This document shows positions 12,390 through 24,188 of a stretch of 64,000 nucleotides of DNA, piece after piece. This stretch comes from Desmodus rotundus. Taxonomy: Eukaryota > Chordata > Mammalia > Chiroptera > Phyllostomidae. The notes under the pieces are model-generated. The model was not told where the DNA came from, searched no databases, and was given only the letters and a program-made list of their open reading frames with translations. The stretch covers positions 57,404,873 through 57,468,872 of the forward strand of contig NC_071399.1 in NCBI RefSeq assembly GCF_022682495.2. The letters run 5' to 3'. How positions within the stretch are numbered: position 1 is the stretch's first letter; every line of letters starts with the position of its first letter. A program made the position numbers and the translations under genes.

Positions 12390-12739
12390 CCAGAAGTCCT
12401 GAGAGCAGGTGCTTTTTGCTGCTTCTCTAGTACAGATATTTTCTCTACCTTTCTCACTCCTTCCTAGTTACAAAATTCCTCACTCAAACACCAAACTTCT
12501 GAAAGTAGCTGTTGCTCTCCTTCTCCAGAGGCTGGGGGGTGGGAGGCATGGGCAGCAGAGAGTCAATCATCCTGGTGGTTTGGGCTCTGAGTGCAGATTC
12601 TATGTACAAATATTTTTTAGTCCTAAGTGAATCTCAGAATTATTTTTTCAACATGCTAGCAAAATAGTTTTTGATGACTATGGTAGATTATATTGATTAC
12701 TTCACTGTTTTAATCACCCATATATCTAAAATCTGTCCT

Positions 12740-15033
12740 ATTTAAAATGTTGAATATGTTTTTCTATTTCATTGTTTATGTGGTGTATTACATTTATTAA
12801 TTTACATATATTTTACCATCCTTGCATCCCTGAGATAAATCCCACTTGATCATGATGTATGATCATTTAAATGTATTGCTGATCTGGTTTGCCAATATTT
12901 TGTTGAGGATTTTAGCATCTATGTTCATCAGTGATATTGGCCTAGAGTTTTCTTTCTTTGTTTTGTCTTTATCTGGTTTTGGAATTAAGATAATACTGGC
13001 TTCATAAAGAGTTTGACAGTATTCCCTCTTCCTGGATTTTTGGAATAGTTTGAGAAGAATCAGGGTTAGCTTTTCTCTAAATGTTTGGTAAAATTCTCCT
13101 GTGAAGCCATCTGACCCAGGGCTTTGTGTACTGGGAGTTTTTTAATCATTGCTTCAATTTTACTAGCTGATCTTGGTCTATTCAGGCTTTCTATTTCTTC
13201 TTGACTCAGTTTTGGAGGATTAGATGTTTCTAGAAATGTCTATTTCACCCAGGATTTAAAATTTCTTGGCGTATAGTTGTTCATAGTAATTTCTTACAAT
13301 CCTTTGCATTTTTGTGGTATAGGTTGTAACTTCTTTTTCATTTCTGATTTTATTGATTTGGGTCATCTATTTTCTTCTTGATGAGTCTGCTTAAAGACTT
13401 GTATATTTTGTTTATCTTTTCAAAGAATCAGCTCCTGGATTTATTGATCCTTTGGATTATTCTATTAGCCTCTATGTCATTTTATTCTACTCTGATCTTG
13501 AATATTCCCTTCCTTCTACTCACTCTGAGTTTGTTTTTAATCCTCTAATTTTTGTAGATATAAGATTAGGTTGCTTATTTGAAATTTTTCTATCTTCTTT
13601 AGGTAGACCTGTATTGCTATGAACTCTCCTCTCGGGACTGTCTTTGCTGTGTCCCACAGGTTTTAGACTGTCGTGTGTTCATTTTCATTTGTTTCCAGAA
13701 ACTTTTTGATTTGTTCCTTGATCTCATTGTTTGCCCTTTCATTGTTCAATAACATGTTATTAAGTTTCAATGTATTTGACTGTTTTTGAGTTTTTTCTAT
13801 GAGGTTGATTTCTAGTTTCAAGCCATTGTGATCTGAGAAACTGCTTGTTATGATTTAAAATTTCTTGAATTTGTTGAGGATTGTTTTGTGTCCTATCATG
13901 TGTCTATCTTTGAAAATGTTCCATATGCATTTGAAAAGAGTGTATATTGTACTTCTTTGGGGTTACAGGTTCTGTATATATCAGTTAAGGCCATTTGATT
14001 TAGCGAGCCATTCAGTGCCAGTGTGTCCTTTTTGATTCTTTGTTTGGAAGATCTGTCCAATGTTGACAGTGGGGTATTAAAATCCACTACTATAAGTGTG
14101 TTGCTATCTATATCTCCAAGTCCTCCAAGATTTTCCTTATATATTTGGGTACTCCTATTTTGGGTGTATATATATGTTTACAAAGTTTATAGCTTCCATA
14201 CAGAGGGTCCATAGACACATGAAAAAAATACTCAACATCACTAGCCATTAGGGAGATGCAAATTAAAAACACAATGAGATACTACCTCACACCAGTCAGA
14301 ATGGCCATCATTAATAAATCAACAAACAACAAGTGCTGGAGAGGATGTGGAGGAAAGCGAACCTTAGCATACTGTTTGTGGGAATGCAGACTGGTGTAGC
14401 CTCTGTGGAAAACAGTATGGAATTTCCTCAGAAAACTAGAGATGGAACTGCCTTTTGACCCAGTGACCCCACTGCTGGGACTATACCTTAAGAATCTTGA
14501 AACACTAATTCAAAAGAACCTGTGCACCCCAATGTTCATAGCAGCATTATTTATAATAGCCAAGTGCTGTAAACAAACTAAGTGCTCATCAGTAAATGAG
14601 TGGATCAAAAAAAAAAAAACAACCTGTGGTACATTTACACAATGGAATACTATGCAGCAGAAAGAAAGAAGGAACCCTTTGGGACAGCATGGATGGAACT
14701 GGAGAGCATTATTCTAAGTGAAATAAGCCAGGAGGTGAAAGACAAATATCATATAATGTCATCTGTAGGTGGAACCTAATTAATAAAACAAACAATTGAG
14801 CAAAATAGAACCAGAAACTTAGAAATAAAGATCAAATGGACAGGGACTAGAGGGGAGGAGGAGGGGGAAGAGCGATAATGAGTGACAGAAGGGGCAGCAA
14901 AGGCACACAAATAGAAGACTCATGGGCATGGATAATGGGAGTGATTGACTGTGGGAGTGAGGGGGAGGGGAGAACAATGGGAAAAGGGCAGGACAACTGT
15001 AACTGAACAATAGATAAATAAATAAAATATTAA
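12740..15033 (+). mobile_element. Twin-primed L1: inverted ORF2 EN/RT part, then sense ORF2 C-terminus and 3'UTR
   Basis: From about 12745 to 14190 the sequence is antisense ORF2. It runs from the RT region (plus strand catccttgcatccctgagat; minus GGGATGCAAGGATGG) through the linker to the endonuclease region (minus frame 13896-14087: STLDRSSKQRIKKDTLALN). At about 14197 it switches to sense ORF2 C-terminus ([20 protein letters not shown]..., 14442 on) and reaches the 3'UTR and (aaat)n tail at 15033. The ORF2 segment between the two blocks is missing. This is the classic 5'-inversion pattern. A target duplication is not clear. Confidence 0.85.
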
Positions 15034-16103
15034 ATATATATAGTTTTTACCCCTTCATTTTGACTTTGCCAATGACTGACTTTAGCCAACTGAGTGTTAG
15101 TAAGCACAAGTTGACCAATGACTAGAAAAGTGCTTATACAGTTGGGATTTCTGTCCTGTGCTTATGCCAAGTCCATGAGAAGACTATTCCTGCTCTGAGC
15201 TATTAGTATGCAAAGAAGGATGAGAGACATGTAGAACATATATGACACTATCCAAAATCCCCATAAAAATGCCAAAAACTGATTGTGTGACCAACCAAAC
15301 TGTACTAAATCATTTTTTCTTAAACACAGTGACAGTTGTGTTTATATACAGATTTTATAACTATAGAGAAGGTGCTTGTGGCATAAAATAATTTTATTTC
15401 TTTTGGCATTTGTTATAATATAAAATGGAAGAAGACAAAATTAAAAGGCCATGCTGTAGCTTTCAGAAAAAAATTCTAAAGAAAAGCTCAATGACAGTTC
15501 CACAATAGAGGCCCTAAAATGAGTAAGAGCCTAGTGACAACCAAGGATGATAGTAGGGGAAACTCCAGAGGTCATTCTTTGGGAGTGTGATTGGAAAAAA
15601 AAGAAAGGGAGTTATTAGAGAGGCAGGTAAAGAGATATTCTCAGAAAGATAAACAAAATCTATTCATATAGCTACTCACTTTTCCTTTCTCTTTATGCCC
15701 AGATATCTGTGTATTCCTATATTCCAAATCATGGTGTGTATGATTCATTTTTCTCCAATACCTCTGTGCCTGTACTTGTTAATCAAGATTTGGCTTAGAC
15801 CATGGGAGTCACCAAAGGGAGTTCTTTTGGTAGTGTTGGGTAAGAGATAATGTGGGTCAATGAATAAGGAGCCTCAAAAATTTTGAATCAATGATCTCTC
15901 TTGCTTTATTTATAAATATGCCTTGTAGAAAAAAAATCATTCTGATTTATAAGTCACTCAACATGTTACTATTGCTCAAGTTCATTATTGAAAAAATAGA
16001 CTTTGTTGGATAAAACAAGAAACTTTCAACCTTGTACATAGCATTGCTAGTATGAGGTAATATGTTCCATACATAGTTGCAACTTTCACATTTTGATTTG
16101 GTT
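15034..16103. other. No recognised feature
   Basis: Non-repetitive AT-rich sequence. No convincing ORF or RNA gene. Confidence 0.5.
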
Positions 16104-16216
16104 TAGAATCTCACTTATTCTTTTTTTTTTAATGTTGAATCTTTTTTATTGGCTTTGTATATCCTACTATTGAACCTATAATTATTAGAATGTGACATAG
16201 AATCTCACTTATTCTT
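16104..16216 (-). pseudogene. Tiny processed retrocopy of an mRNA 3' end with 19-bp TSD
   Basis: The direct repeat tagaatctcacttattctt occurs at 16104-16122 and 16198-16216. The 75 bp between begin with a T-run (minus-strand poly(A)). Reading the minus strand, AATAAA (plus TTTATT, 16145-16150) lies 14 nt before the poly(A). This is the normal distance for a cleaved mRNA. No similarity to the L1 or VES tails in the window, so it is probably a 5'-truncated copy of a host transcript. The parent gene is not identified. Confidence 0.8.
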
Positions 16217-17982
16217 GAGGACTTCCCATGGATATTAAAATAATGTTTTAAAATCTCATCTTCAATAATGGGTTAAATGAATAAAATCATTAATAACCAA
16301 GTTCTGTGGATTGAAATGGAAGGAAATAATTTAAGATTTTTTCTATTATTTAATATTTTGTTCTGGTTATTTTAAAATATTGTAAATTTGAAGAGGCAAA
16401 ATACATAGATAAGTGAACCCAAAAATATATGAATTATACTCTATATAATATTTGTAGCCATCAATTGGAAATGGAGAATTATATGATAATTTATTATAGT
16501 CAATAAATATCAAAATTAAGAGGCAAAGAAAATTTATGCATTTTTAGTGCCAACATAGAAACTAGTTGAGCAACGATTCACACTTAAATATCTTTATTTA
16601 TTTTAAGTAAATATAATTTGATTTGAATATTATTCACATTTTAATATCTCATGAAATATTCATATCTTTAAAACCATTATTTGGCTAGACATACTGAAAA
16701 AGTTTGCCATACATAATATAACTGAAGGCATGGATTTTAAAAAGGAGACATTAGTTTTGATTATTTTACCATTTTTTTTAATATGACAAACTTAAATATA
16801 AGAAGGGACTAGTAGAAAGTGACTAGACCAAAAACATATTTTTTAAATGGAATCTGAAATAAGAAAAAATCTGTAGAGATTTTTAGATTTGAATAAATAG
16901 CTGTCAAAATTAGAATTTCAGGCATGAATGAAGTAAGAACTATAGAAAGTCACTAATGTCACCCTTTGTAATATAGTTCACTAAAGCAATTGACTGAAAT
17001 TTATACATCTTATACAAGTCATCACTAGGCAATAGAAATATAAAACTACTATCTGTGAGACATATTTTCTCACACTATATAACAGACAGGAAAAATATCC
17101 CCTTTTATAAGGTATGCCACCTTTCCTTGTCAAAACTTAATTCACTGGGAAGGGAATTTAGTCATTTCTGAAGTTGCCATTTCAGTTTAAATCTTTGAAT
17201 ATCTTAAGAGCTCCATTATGATTTACTGGTATATTCAAATAAAATGACTCCTTTGGTTTATTTACATTTGTTTTCTTTTTCCAAAAATAATCTTGACTTT
17301 TAAAATTTTAGTCTATTAGAAATCTACCTACCTATCTTAAAGCCTATGTCATGCAATATAAGTGGTGCATATGTAAATACAGAAATCAGCTCTGCCTTCA
17401 AAAATCTTGACATAAATACATGTCATTATTAGATCATAGATCTGTTTAAAAGCTCAAGTAGAATATAAAACAACAAATAAGAAAAGTCACATATGTTTTA
17501 ATAAACGAGAAAGTTGACTAATTCTTCTTGGCCTTACATCTCCAGAACCTTTATAATAGAATCCATCTGTTAATACTCATTAATGCATTCCTCTTATTTA
17601 CCCAGACACATCTAGTGGCTCCTTCTAAAACACACTCATATTCCAGCAGGTGTTTATGGTAAGTCAGTCTTCACCCAACAGCTACTCTGTACTTCTAAAG
17701 TTCAGTTAGCGTTTTACCTCTTCCTCAGGAGCTTCCCTGATTAGTCTTCTTTTCTTTAATGTTGGATTTCTGTAAAATAATTATCTAATTCTTTCTTGAG
17801 GAGAATATTATAGTATTAAATGGTTGGTGAACATGTTTTTTACTTTTTCAGTTACTTATCACACACCTGGAAACTAAATTCATGACTAATATTTCATTTG
17901 TATTTCAGTACCCAGAACAAAATATGTTGAAAAGCATTTTTAAAATGTAGGTTTTAAATAAGCAAACAAACAAATCTAACAT
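16217..17982. other. No recognised feature
   Basis: AT-rich, no ORF of note and no repeat that I can name. Confidence 0.5.
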
Positions 17983-17985
17983 GAA

Positions 17986-18016
<31 letters not shown>

Positions 18017-18017
18017 A
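17983..18017. repeat. (AAAT)n microsatellite
   Basis: About eight aaat units. It could be a relic of a retroposon A-tail, but no body is recognisable beside it. Confidence 0.9.
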
Positions 18018-18907
18018 GCTAAGTACTTATTTTTACACAGGATGAAATTATCTACATATATATGTGTGTCTTTGTGTTTAGGCAAAATAATGGGTGATTT
18101 CGTGATATTTTCTTTAACCAACAAATTTAAGGCTTTTTAAGTTATTATTTTTGGTCTTTAGTTTTAGTTAGTATCTCTTTATATTCATTAGAATCATATA
18201 TTTAAACAGTGCATATAATACAAAATAAATAATATTGAATTTGAACATTTTAAATGAAGTTTAAAAGTACAATAATAGTTGCATTTGATCAACTTTTCAG
18301 ACTTTTAATAATGCTAGAATTTATATTAATAAACTTAGCATTCATGTCTATTTATTATTTAGCTTTTCTTTTTAGATGACTTTATATCTTCTGCATGGGA
18401 TAAGTGCCCTGCAATGATAATTTCTTCATCTTCCATAGCTTAATCAGTACAATATTTTTTTCACATTCTGGAATATCTTTCAATCCAATATATCCTTGAT
18501 GGCCTCTGTATCCTCATCTGTTTGTGAGGCACTAAACATTTGTATCTGCATGATTTGAAGGCGGCACTGATGGTGTTGATGAAGAATCTTCCACTTTGTG
18601 CTATAGGTTAGGAGAAAGACTTTCTCATTGTCATCCAGGGTCTGTGCGACCTGGACATTTCTCCTGAATGGTCTAACGGCAGCTTTGGCTGCTACTGCCT
18701 CAAAGCCCATGTAAGCCAATAGCTCAATATTTTCCAGAGAAGGACTTTCTTGATTTTTGTTGATCTGAAGATCTGAATCACTTAACCACCACATCTGAGA
18801 ATGGCTGAGAATAATCTTTAGGGTTTTGTCTAGGTTCTCACTGGCTTGCTGAGGACCTTGCTTGGCCATGTGTGTGGATTAATCCATTCATTTCAAAAAG
18901 TTTATGT

Positions 18908-18955
18908 TCTCTAGACAGAGTCTCTCTCTCTCTCTTCTCTCTTTCTCTTTCCTTA
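18908..18955. repeat. (TC)n tract inside the NUB1 pseudogene
   Basis: On the coding strand it is (GA)n. It falls where the parent protein has its Lys/Glu/Arg-rich linker, so it grew from purine-rich codons. Confidence 0.75.
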
Positions 18956-19964
18956 TTTGGGCCAATTCTTCTGTGCAGTTGGTAATATGGTGACTATCTG
19001 ATCCACGTTCGTGTTATATGCCCTTAGGGGAAGCCAGGCTTCCAGAACAGTAAATTCCAAGTGGAAAAAATTGTAAAATTGTATAGATCAGTATATAGCT
19101 CTTTAAAGTGTTGACTTGCTTTGTTGAGATACAAGCTCTTTCATCAGTTCCACTATAATAATTTCAAATACCTTAAAGCAATTTTTCAACAACTTCTTTT
19201 TATTTGAACCAGTCTCTGATGATTTTCTTCATAGCAATTTTTAAACATTTCTGGGCCAACTTAATTTCCTTTTTGGCATTGTCAAGGCATTCCTGTTGTT
19301 CCAGGCAGCAATAAAAATGCACTATATCCAGCTGTAGCACTTATAGTTATCTACTGAACCCAGTGGTTCTCTACAACACCTAGAGAAATATTTGTCACAC
19401 TCCAATAGGCATGGCAAGGCTATTCCATATTATTTTCTTTTCAAGAAAATTCTGCCCTCCTCATGATATCCCATAGCTAACACAAGGCTCTTCTTTGTGC
19501 TGGAGGAATTCTGATTGATCTGCCTGTCTGGTTAGCTACCTGTAGTTTTTTGGTTCACCATCACCTAGAGCTCTATCTGCTGTATCTCTAGGCCTCTCTT
19601 AGTCCTCTGATTTTTTTTTTTTCTTTTACCTAGGCTTAATTTTGCACTTTTGCAGCCTGACAGTTTTTGCTTACATCATTTCAGACTGTTTTAGCTGGAG
19701 CGCTATAGCTTTTACATTGCTCTGCAAGTGTTTACTCAAATTAAATTGTTTCTTATGTATGACAATGTTGATATAATTTTCTTGAAATCCAAATGTTTAA
19801 GAAATTTTATAACTTAGTTGTTTGCTGATGTGCAATCGAGTCTCCAACAAGTTTTTCCTAGCTTTTGTTAGTCTTGGAGGTGAAAAAAAAAGTACTTCAG
19901 TTGTAGAAATTCCTGTTGTTTTATAATTTTACTTTCCTACTTCACACTCAATTACTTTGCAGCA

Positions 19965-19988
19965 TGTTTTGTTGTTGTTGTTGTTGTT
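19965..19988. repeat. (TTG)n expansion inside the NUB1 pseudogene
   Basis: Seven tandem TTG units (CAA on the coding strand) directly follow in-frame stop codons. A post-pseudogenisation expansion. Confidence 0.8.
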
Positions 19989-20150
19989 ATATTGTCTACT
20001 TCATGTCACCACATTCTAGCTTTTCAGTGTACTTAGCAAGGTCCTTCAATGCTAAACCATTTTCTTTACTTTCATCTATATATGGAGGTGGAATTCAATC
20101 TTCCCTTAGAAACTGGGACAATTTTGCCTGAAGACATGTTTTTGTGTCAT

Positions 20151-21500
20151 CCTGTGTCATCATGGCATCTGCCAGGACCCAATGATTACCTGGATACAAC
20201 AGAGGAGGTCACAGTTTGTTTCATTCTGGGAGAGGCTGACCCCAATCCCACCCACATTCAATGTACTTTGAATATATGTCCGTGACTGTAACAAATACTC
20301 CACCGAATTTCTACATTCTGTTATGAAGATAACAATAAAGTTGTAAATCTAGGATTGAGGATATTCACACATGCTTTTATTCTTTCTACCATTAAGATCT
20401 TTGACTTTTTACTGTGGTCATTGTTTTCATAGTTCAGCACTATCTTGCTTTCTTTGGGTAATAGAAAGACGCAGAAGGGAAGAGCTATTGTCATTAAACT
20501 TACACCTAATTGGGATTCAACCATGCAGGACAATCCAGGCACATAGAAAAGTAACCCTGCTGCAAATGTTTTTCTTAAAGTACAGCCTTGTGCATGAGCT
20601 TTGGTCAAGAAGTTAACTGTTAATATATACTTGCCCTTAGCAGTTGATTGCAATTGTTTCCTGTTACTAGGGGTTACATCTTATTTGACTTTTTTATCAT
20701 CATATTTCACAGTGTTTGTTGATGAATTAGCACTCAGTAATATGGGTTGATAACTGACTTATCCACGTAAACAATATCCAGTCTATAAACTTAGATCTGA
20801 GAACAAGCTGTGGTCATGAAAGAGAAAGAATTGGCAAAAGCACTGGTAAGGGCTTCAGGATAGGTGTATAAACTGCAAGAGGTAATAAGGGACTGGGAAG
20901 AGAGTAGGGGCAAAAGCGGACACTTAATCTTAGAAATGATTGACTGAAATGTGGATAACACAGTTTGATAAGGTGAAATATGAGCTTATAATAACAGCGA
21001 GTGAAATAATTTTCTCTATATTCACTAAACACCAAGGTGTTTCACTAAATACTTGAGGTGACTCATTGACATGGAAACTCAGAAACTCTGAATGCACCAA
21101 AATGTCCCAGATGGATAGATGTCTGCGGAATCTGAGGCTTTTGGACATATTTTCTGCTTCTTTCTGTATAGGTTCAGAAATTGGGATTAGAATGCTTTGA
21201 ATTCAGCAACTCTACCTTTTATGTATTCACACTCAAACAATTTAGAGTTCCATTTATATAAGGTGATTCTGTATTCAAGTCTGTATATAAACTTGTTGAT
21301 TTGCATAATTATTAAATGAATAGATTTACTCTCAAAAGTGTCTCAGGTTAAATGATAAATTATATACTGGTTTTATTGAAAGTTTTACTTCTATTTGCTT
21401 TACTTATAAGTATTAATCTTTCTTATCTACGAGAAAATTCAAATTTCTGGAAAACAACCAGGTATCTTCCATGAAAAAAGATTTTTACAGTTGATTTTAT
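20151..21500. other. No recognised feature
   Basis: Upstream of the NUB1 retrocopy. The 110-codon minus ORF (20321-20653) and 78-codon plus ORF (20049-20285) resemble no family that I know. The latter overlaps the pseudogene antisense. Confidence 0.45.
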
Positions 21501-21504
21501 TGGA

Positions 21505-21690
21505 CTTTCTGTGAAATCCTGACTTGATCACTATGTGAGTTAGTATAAATTGTGTGAACTTTAGTTCTCTCATCTATAAAGTGGAATATTTATAGTACCT
21601 ATTAGGGTGAGACAAATAAATAAATATATGCAGCAATTTAATCATTATGCTTGGAATATATGTCACTTAGTGTCTTATACATTTTAGTTA
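21505..21690 (+). repeat. MIR SINE fragment
   Basis: Contains actttagttctctcatctat, aaagtggaatatttatagta and cctattagggtgagac, a diverged match to the MIR core (cctcagtttcctcatctgta...) and its downstream part. Confidence 0.6.
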
Positions 21691-22054
21691 TATAACACAA
21701 ATTAACATAACTCACTATAGCAGGTGTTATGAGTTCAAGGGAAAAGTTATAACTTCAGAGAAAGGGGTTGGATTGGGTCAACAAAAAATTAATTCATGGG
21801 TAAAGGAGACACTCAGCACTTGAATATATAGTTATAGTGGAGTCATGAAGGTGAAAGAAACATGGAAAAACATAAAAAGAGCTGAATATTTAATACAGAA
21901 AGTTATAGGTAACTCATTTGATGGTATTTCAGAATAAGTGACCATTTTAAAAGAATGATAAATTTTAATATATCAGCAAAATAAGTTCTTGGATTTTCAG
22001 CTGTGAGTAGAAATTTTGCCTAAAGTTGAATTTTGTTTTCTTCACAAACTAGAT

Positions 22055-22200
22055 GGATATCTTGAGTAGCTTACTAAGACTTTATATACATTAATTATTT
22101 TATCTATAAAATTAGGTGTACTTGTTTCTACATTATAAGGTTGTTTTAAGAATAAGGTGAACATATATTCATTTATAAAGCACATATATATGCATTCATA
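22055..22200 (+). repeat. Possible MIR SINE fragment
   Basis: Contains ttattttatctataaaatta, then tacattataaggttgtttta agaataaggtga, which resembles the MIR core plus the ataggattgttgtgagg block. Divergent. Confidence 0.4.
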
Positions 22201-23164
22201 TGTATATAATATTACTTAGAATAAGTTTGACATATACAAGTCACTCAGTGAGAGATATTTCAATATCAGAATTATTAATCATATGAACAAAGATATTGTC
22301 AAGAAATTGATGGAATACTTCCATTAAAAACCTATGTCTTTAAAACTTATAGGAAAGCCTGTCACTACATTAATTGAGAGACATAAGAGATAGTAGGGAT
22401 ATAGGCTGAAAAGATGGCACATACCACTCTAATGGTGTTACATTTAAGGTGCTTGTGGGACATGCAGTTACAGTTGTTCATGGGACACGTAAAAGTTTTA
22501 GAGCTAAAGGCTTTTAGAAGTGACCAAATATGTAATTATAAAGTGCTTTGGTGAAGGGTAGGATGCATACAGATTGAAAATAGAAGGCACACTCATGGAC
22601 AAAACAGTTTGCCCTTAGCCATTGCACTCATAAGCTGCAAAACTGGGATTCTGGGATTCGTTTAATGAATGCAGGTGGCTTCACTTATTTGTAACTCAAT
22701 TACCTGTAGAGAGATGGACCAGGATCAGAGAATCCTTATTTTTCCCCTATCATGAAAAGTCTGTTGATTTTTTCAGAACTTCTCAACTAATTTTGAGTAT
22801 GAACGGTTGATTTGAGCACAGTTGATCTTTTAACATAAGTAGAAAGAAAAAAGTATTAGATTCTGAGGGCTTTATACCACTTTAAAACTATTTTCATGAA
22901 CAGTTAATTTTAAAAAATTGATTGTATTATCAATTTTTCTAAATTGACTCCTTTTTACAAAAATGTATTCCTATCTTTCAAAAATATTTGTTGGGAAAAA
23001 TGAAGATTTGAAAGGAAGATACATACAACACTAAGACTGGTATTGCACTTTATGTAGCAGTGTAGATTTCTGTGACCTACTACCTATGTAGGATACATAA
23101 ACAAATGTTTGTGAGCTATTTCTTTTATAATGATTAAATTTTTCACATTTATAAAAATCATCCT

Positions 23165-23500
23165 CTTTTCATTTTTAATGTTTAAATTAAATTTGTTGAG
23201 GTGACATTGGTTAATAAGATTGTGAATATTTCAAGTGTATAGTTCTATGATACATCAACAGTATATTGTATTGTTTGCCCACTACCAATGTCAAATCTTC
23301 CATCACCATATATTTCACCCCTTGACCATTTACTACCCTCCCACCTTCTTTCCTTCTGTAACCACCATACTGATATCTGTTTCTATGAGTTTTTGTTAGT
23401 TTTTCTCTCTTTTTTAAATTTATTGCTTTCAGTTGTATAACACATAAATGAGTGAAATCATATTTTCTTAATGATAAATCATTTTCTTTAAATTTTATTA
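23165..23500 (-). mobile_element. Ancient L1M 3'UTR, antisense
   Basis: Contains gttgaggtgacattggttaa, tcaagtgtatagttctatga and cccactaccaatgtcaaatc, the antisense of an old L1M 3'UTR. The sense version of this 3' end is at 59390-59515. Confidence 0.7.
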
Positions 23501-24188
23501 AATGTTCACCCTCTAATATTAAGGTATTAATGCTGAAAATATTGTTCTATTGAGAAAGTAACAAAATTATATTTTTCGTTATGTAAAAGACTTGAATAGT
23601 ACCTATTCTTTTTTAGACTTAAATAGTTTGAAAATTTGTATTCATTTCCCTGAAGGTATCTATCATAGGCACACAAACATTTATATATATATATATAGTG
23701 GCCTTCTTTAAAACTTTTTTGTTTCATTTCTCTCCTTGCTGTTTTAATTGCTACCTTACAGGAAGGCACACTACTACATTATTTAAGAAATATGAGACAA
23801 GTTAGAGATTTAGGATGAAGAGATGTAACTTTCAATTTGGATTGTATTAAGTTTTTAAAGTATATTTTATTGATTATGTCATTATAGTTTACCCAATTTC
23901 TCCCTGTTGACTCCCTCTGCCCAGCACCCCCACTCCCTCTGGCAATTCCCACACCATTGTTCACGTCCATGTGTCATGCATATAGGTTCTTTGGCTACTC
24001 CGTTTCCTATACTGTACTTTACATCCCCATGTAAAGTACATGGCTCTTCTGTAACTGCCTATTTCTACTTTTAATCCCCTCACATCTTCACTCATTCCCC
24101 TACACTCCTTCAATCATTTTTTTAGATCCAATTGTTGATATATATGTGTTTATTGCAATTTTATTATTCATAGTTATGATTTTTTTTC

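Larger units (their letters stand above)
10488..12603 (-). mobile_element. HAL1-type element, copy A (L1 5'UTR-ORF1-3'UTR, no ORF2)
   Basis: Read on the minus strand: 5' region (about 11712-12603), ORF1 (10885-11711, frameshifted), then directly the L1-like 3'UTR and tail (10488-10884). No ORF2 lies between ORF1 and the tail. A 12-bp direct repeat gtacaaatattt flanks it at 10476-10487 and 12604-12615. The L1-type 5' end with the YY1-like ccatcttgg lies at 12381-12389, so 214 bp beyond it remain inside the repeat (see findings). Known class: half-L1 (HAL1) elements, mobilised in trans by L1. Confidence 0.8.
18358..20150 (-). pseudogene. NUB1: NUB1 processed pseudogene, nearly full-length CDS
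   Basis: NUB1 is an adaptor that delivers NEDD8/FAT10-type ubiquitin-like proteins to the proteasome. This intronless copy runs from a start-like ATG at 20148-20150 (MTQKHVLQAKL) down to a stop near 18360. Recognisable blocks in order: N-terminal region (plus coordinates about 20050-20110); region before the ubiquitin-like domain (20040-19880); KNLLETRLHIS (about 19840-19870); YLNKASQHFKELY (about 19090-19140); the UBA-rich C-terminal half; SQMWWLSDSD (about 18770); NIELLAYMGFEAV; and the terminal SMEDEEIIIA. Several in-frame stops and frameshifts occur (e.g. at 19985-20010 and 18440-18480), so it is not coding. The longest surviving frame is 129 codons (18480-18869). The span of 1.79 kb matches the normal CDS of about 600 codons. 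No clear poly(A) or TSD remains, so it is old. Confidence 0.9.

Noticed and set aside
12037..12402. Overlapping 111-122-codon plus-strand ORFs
   Set aside because: Antisense to the HAL1 copy A 5'UTR; open only because of composition.
20321..20653. 110-codon minus ORF with a hydrophobic segment
   Set aside because: No family recognised, no flanking gene context; likely chance.
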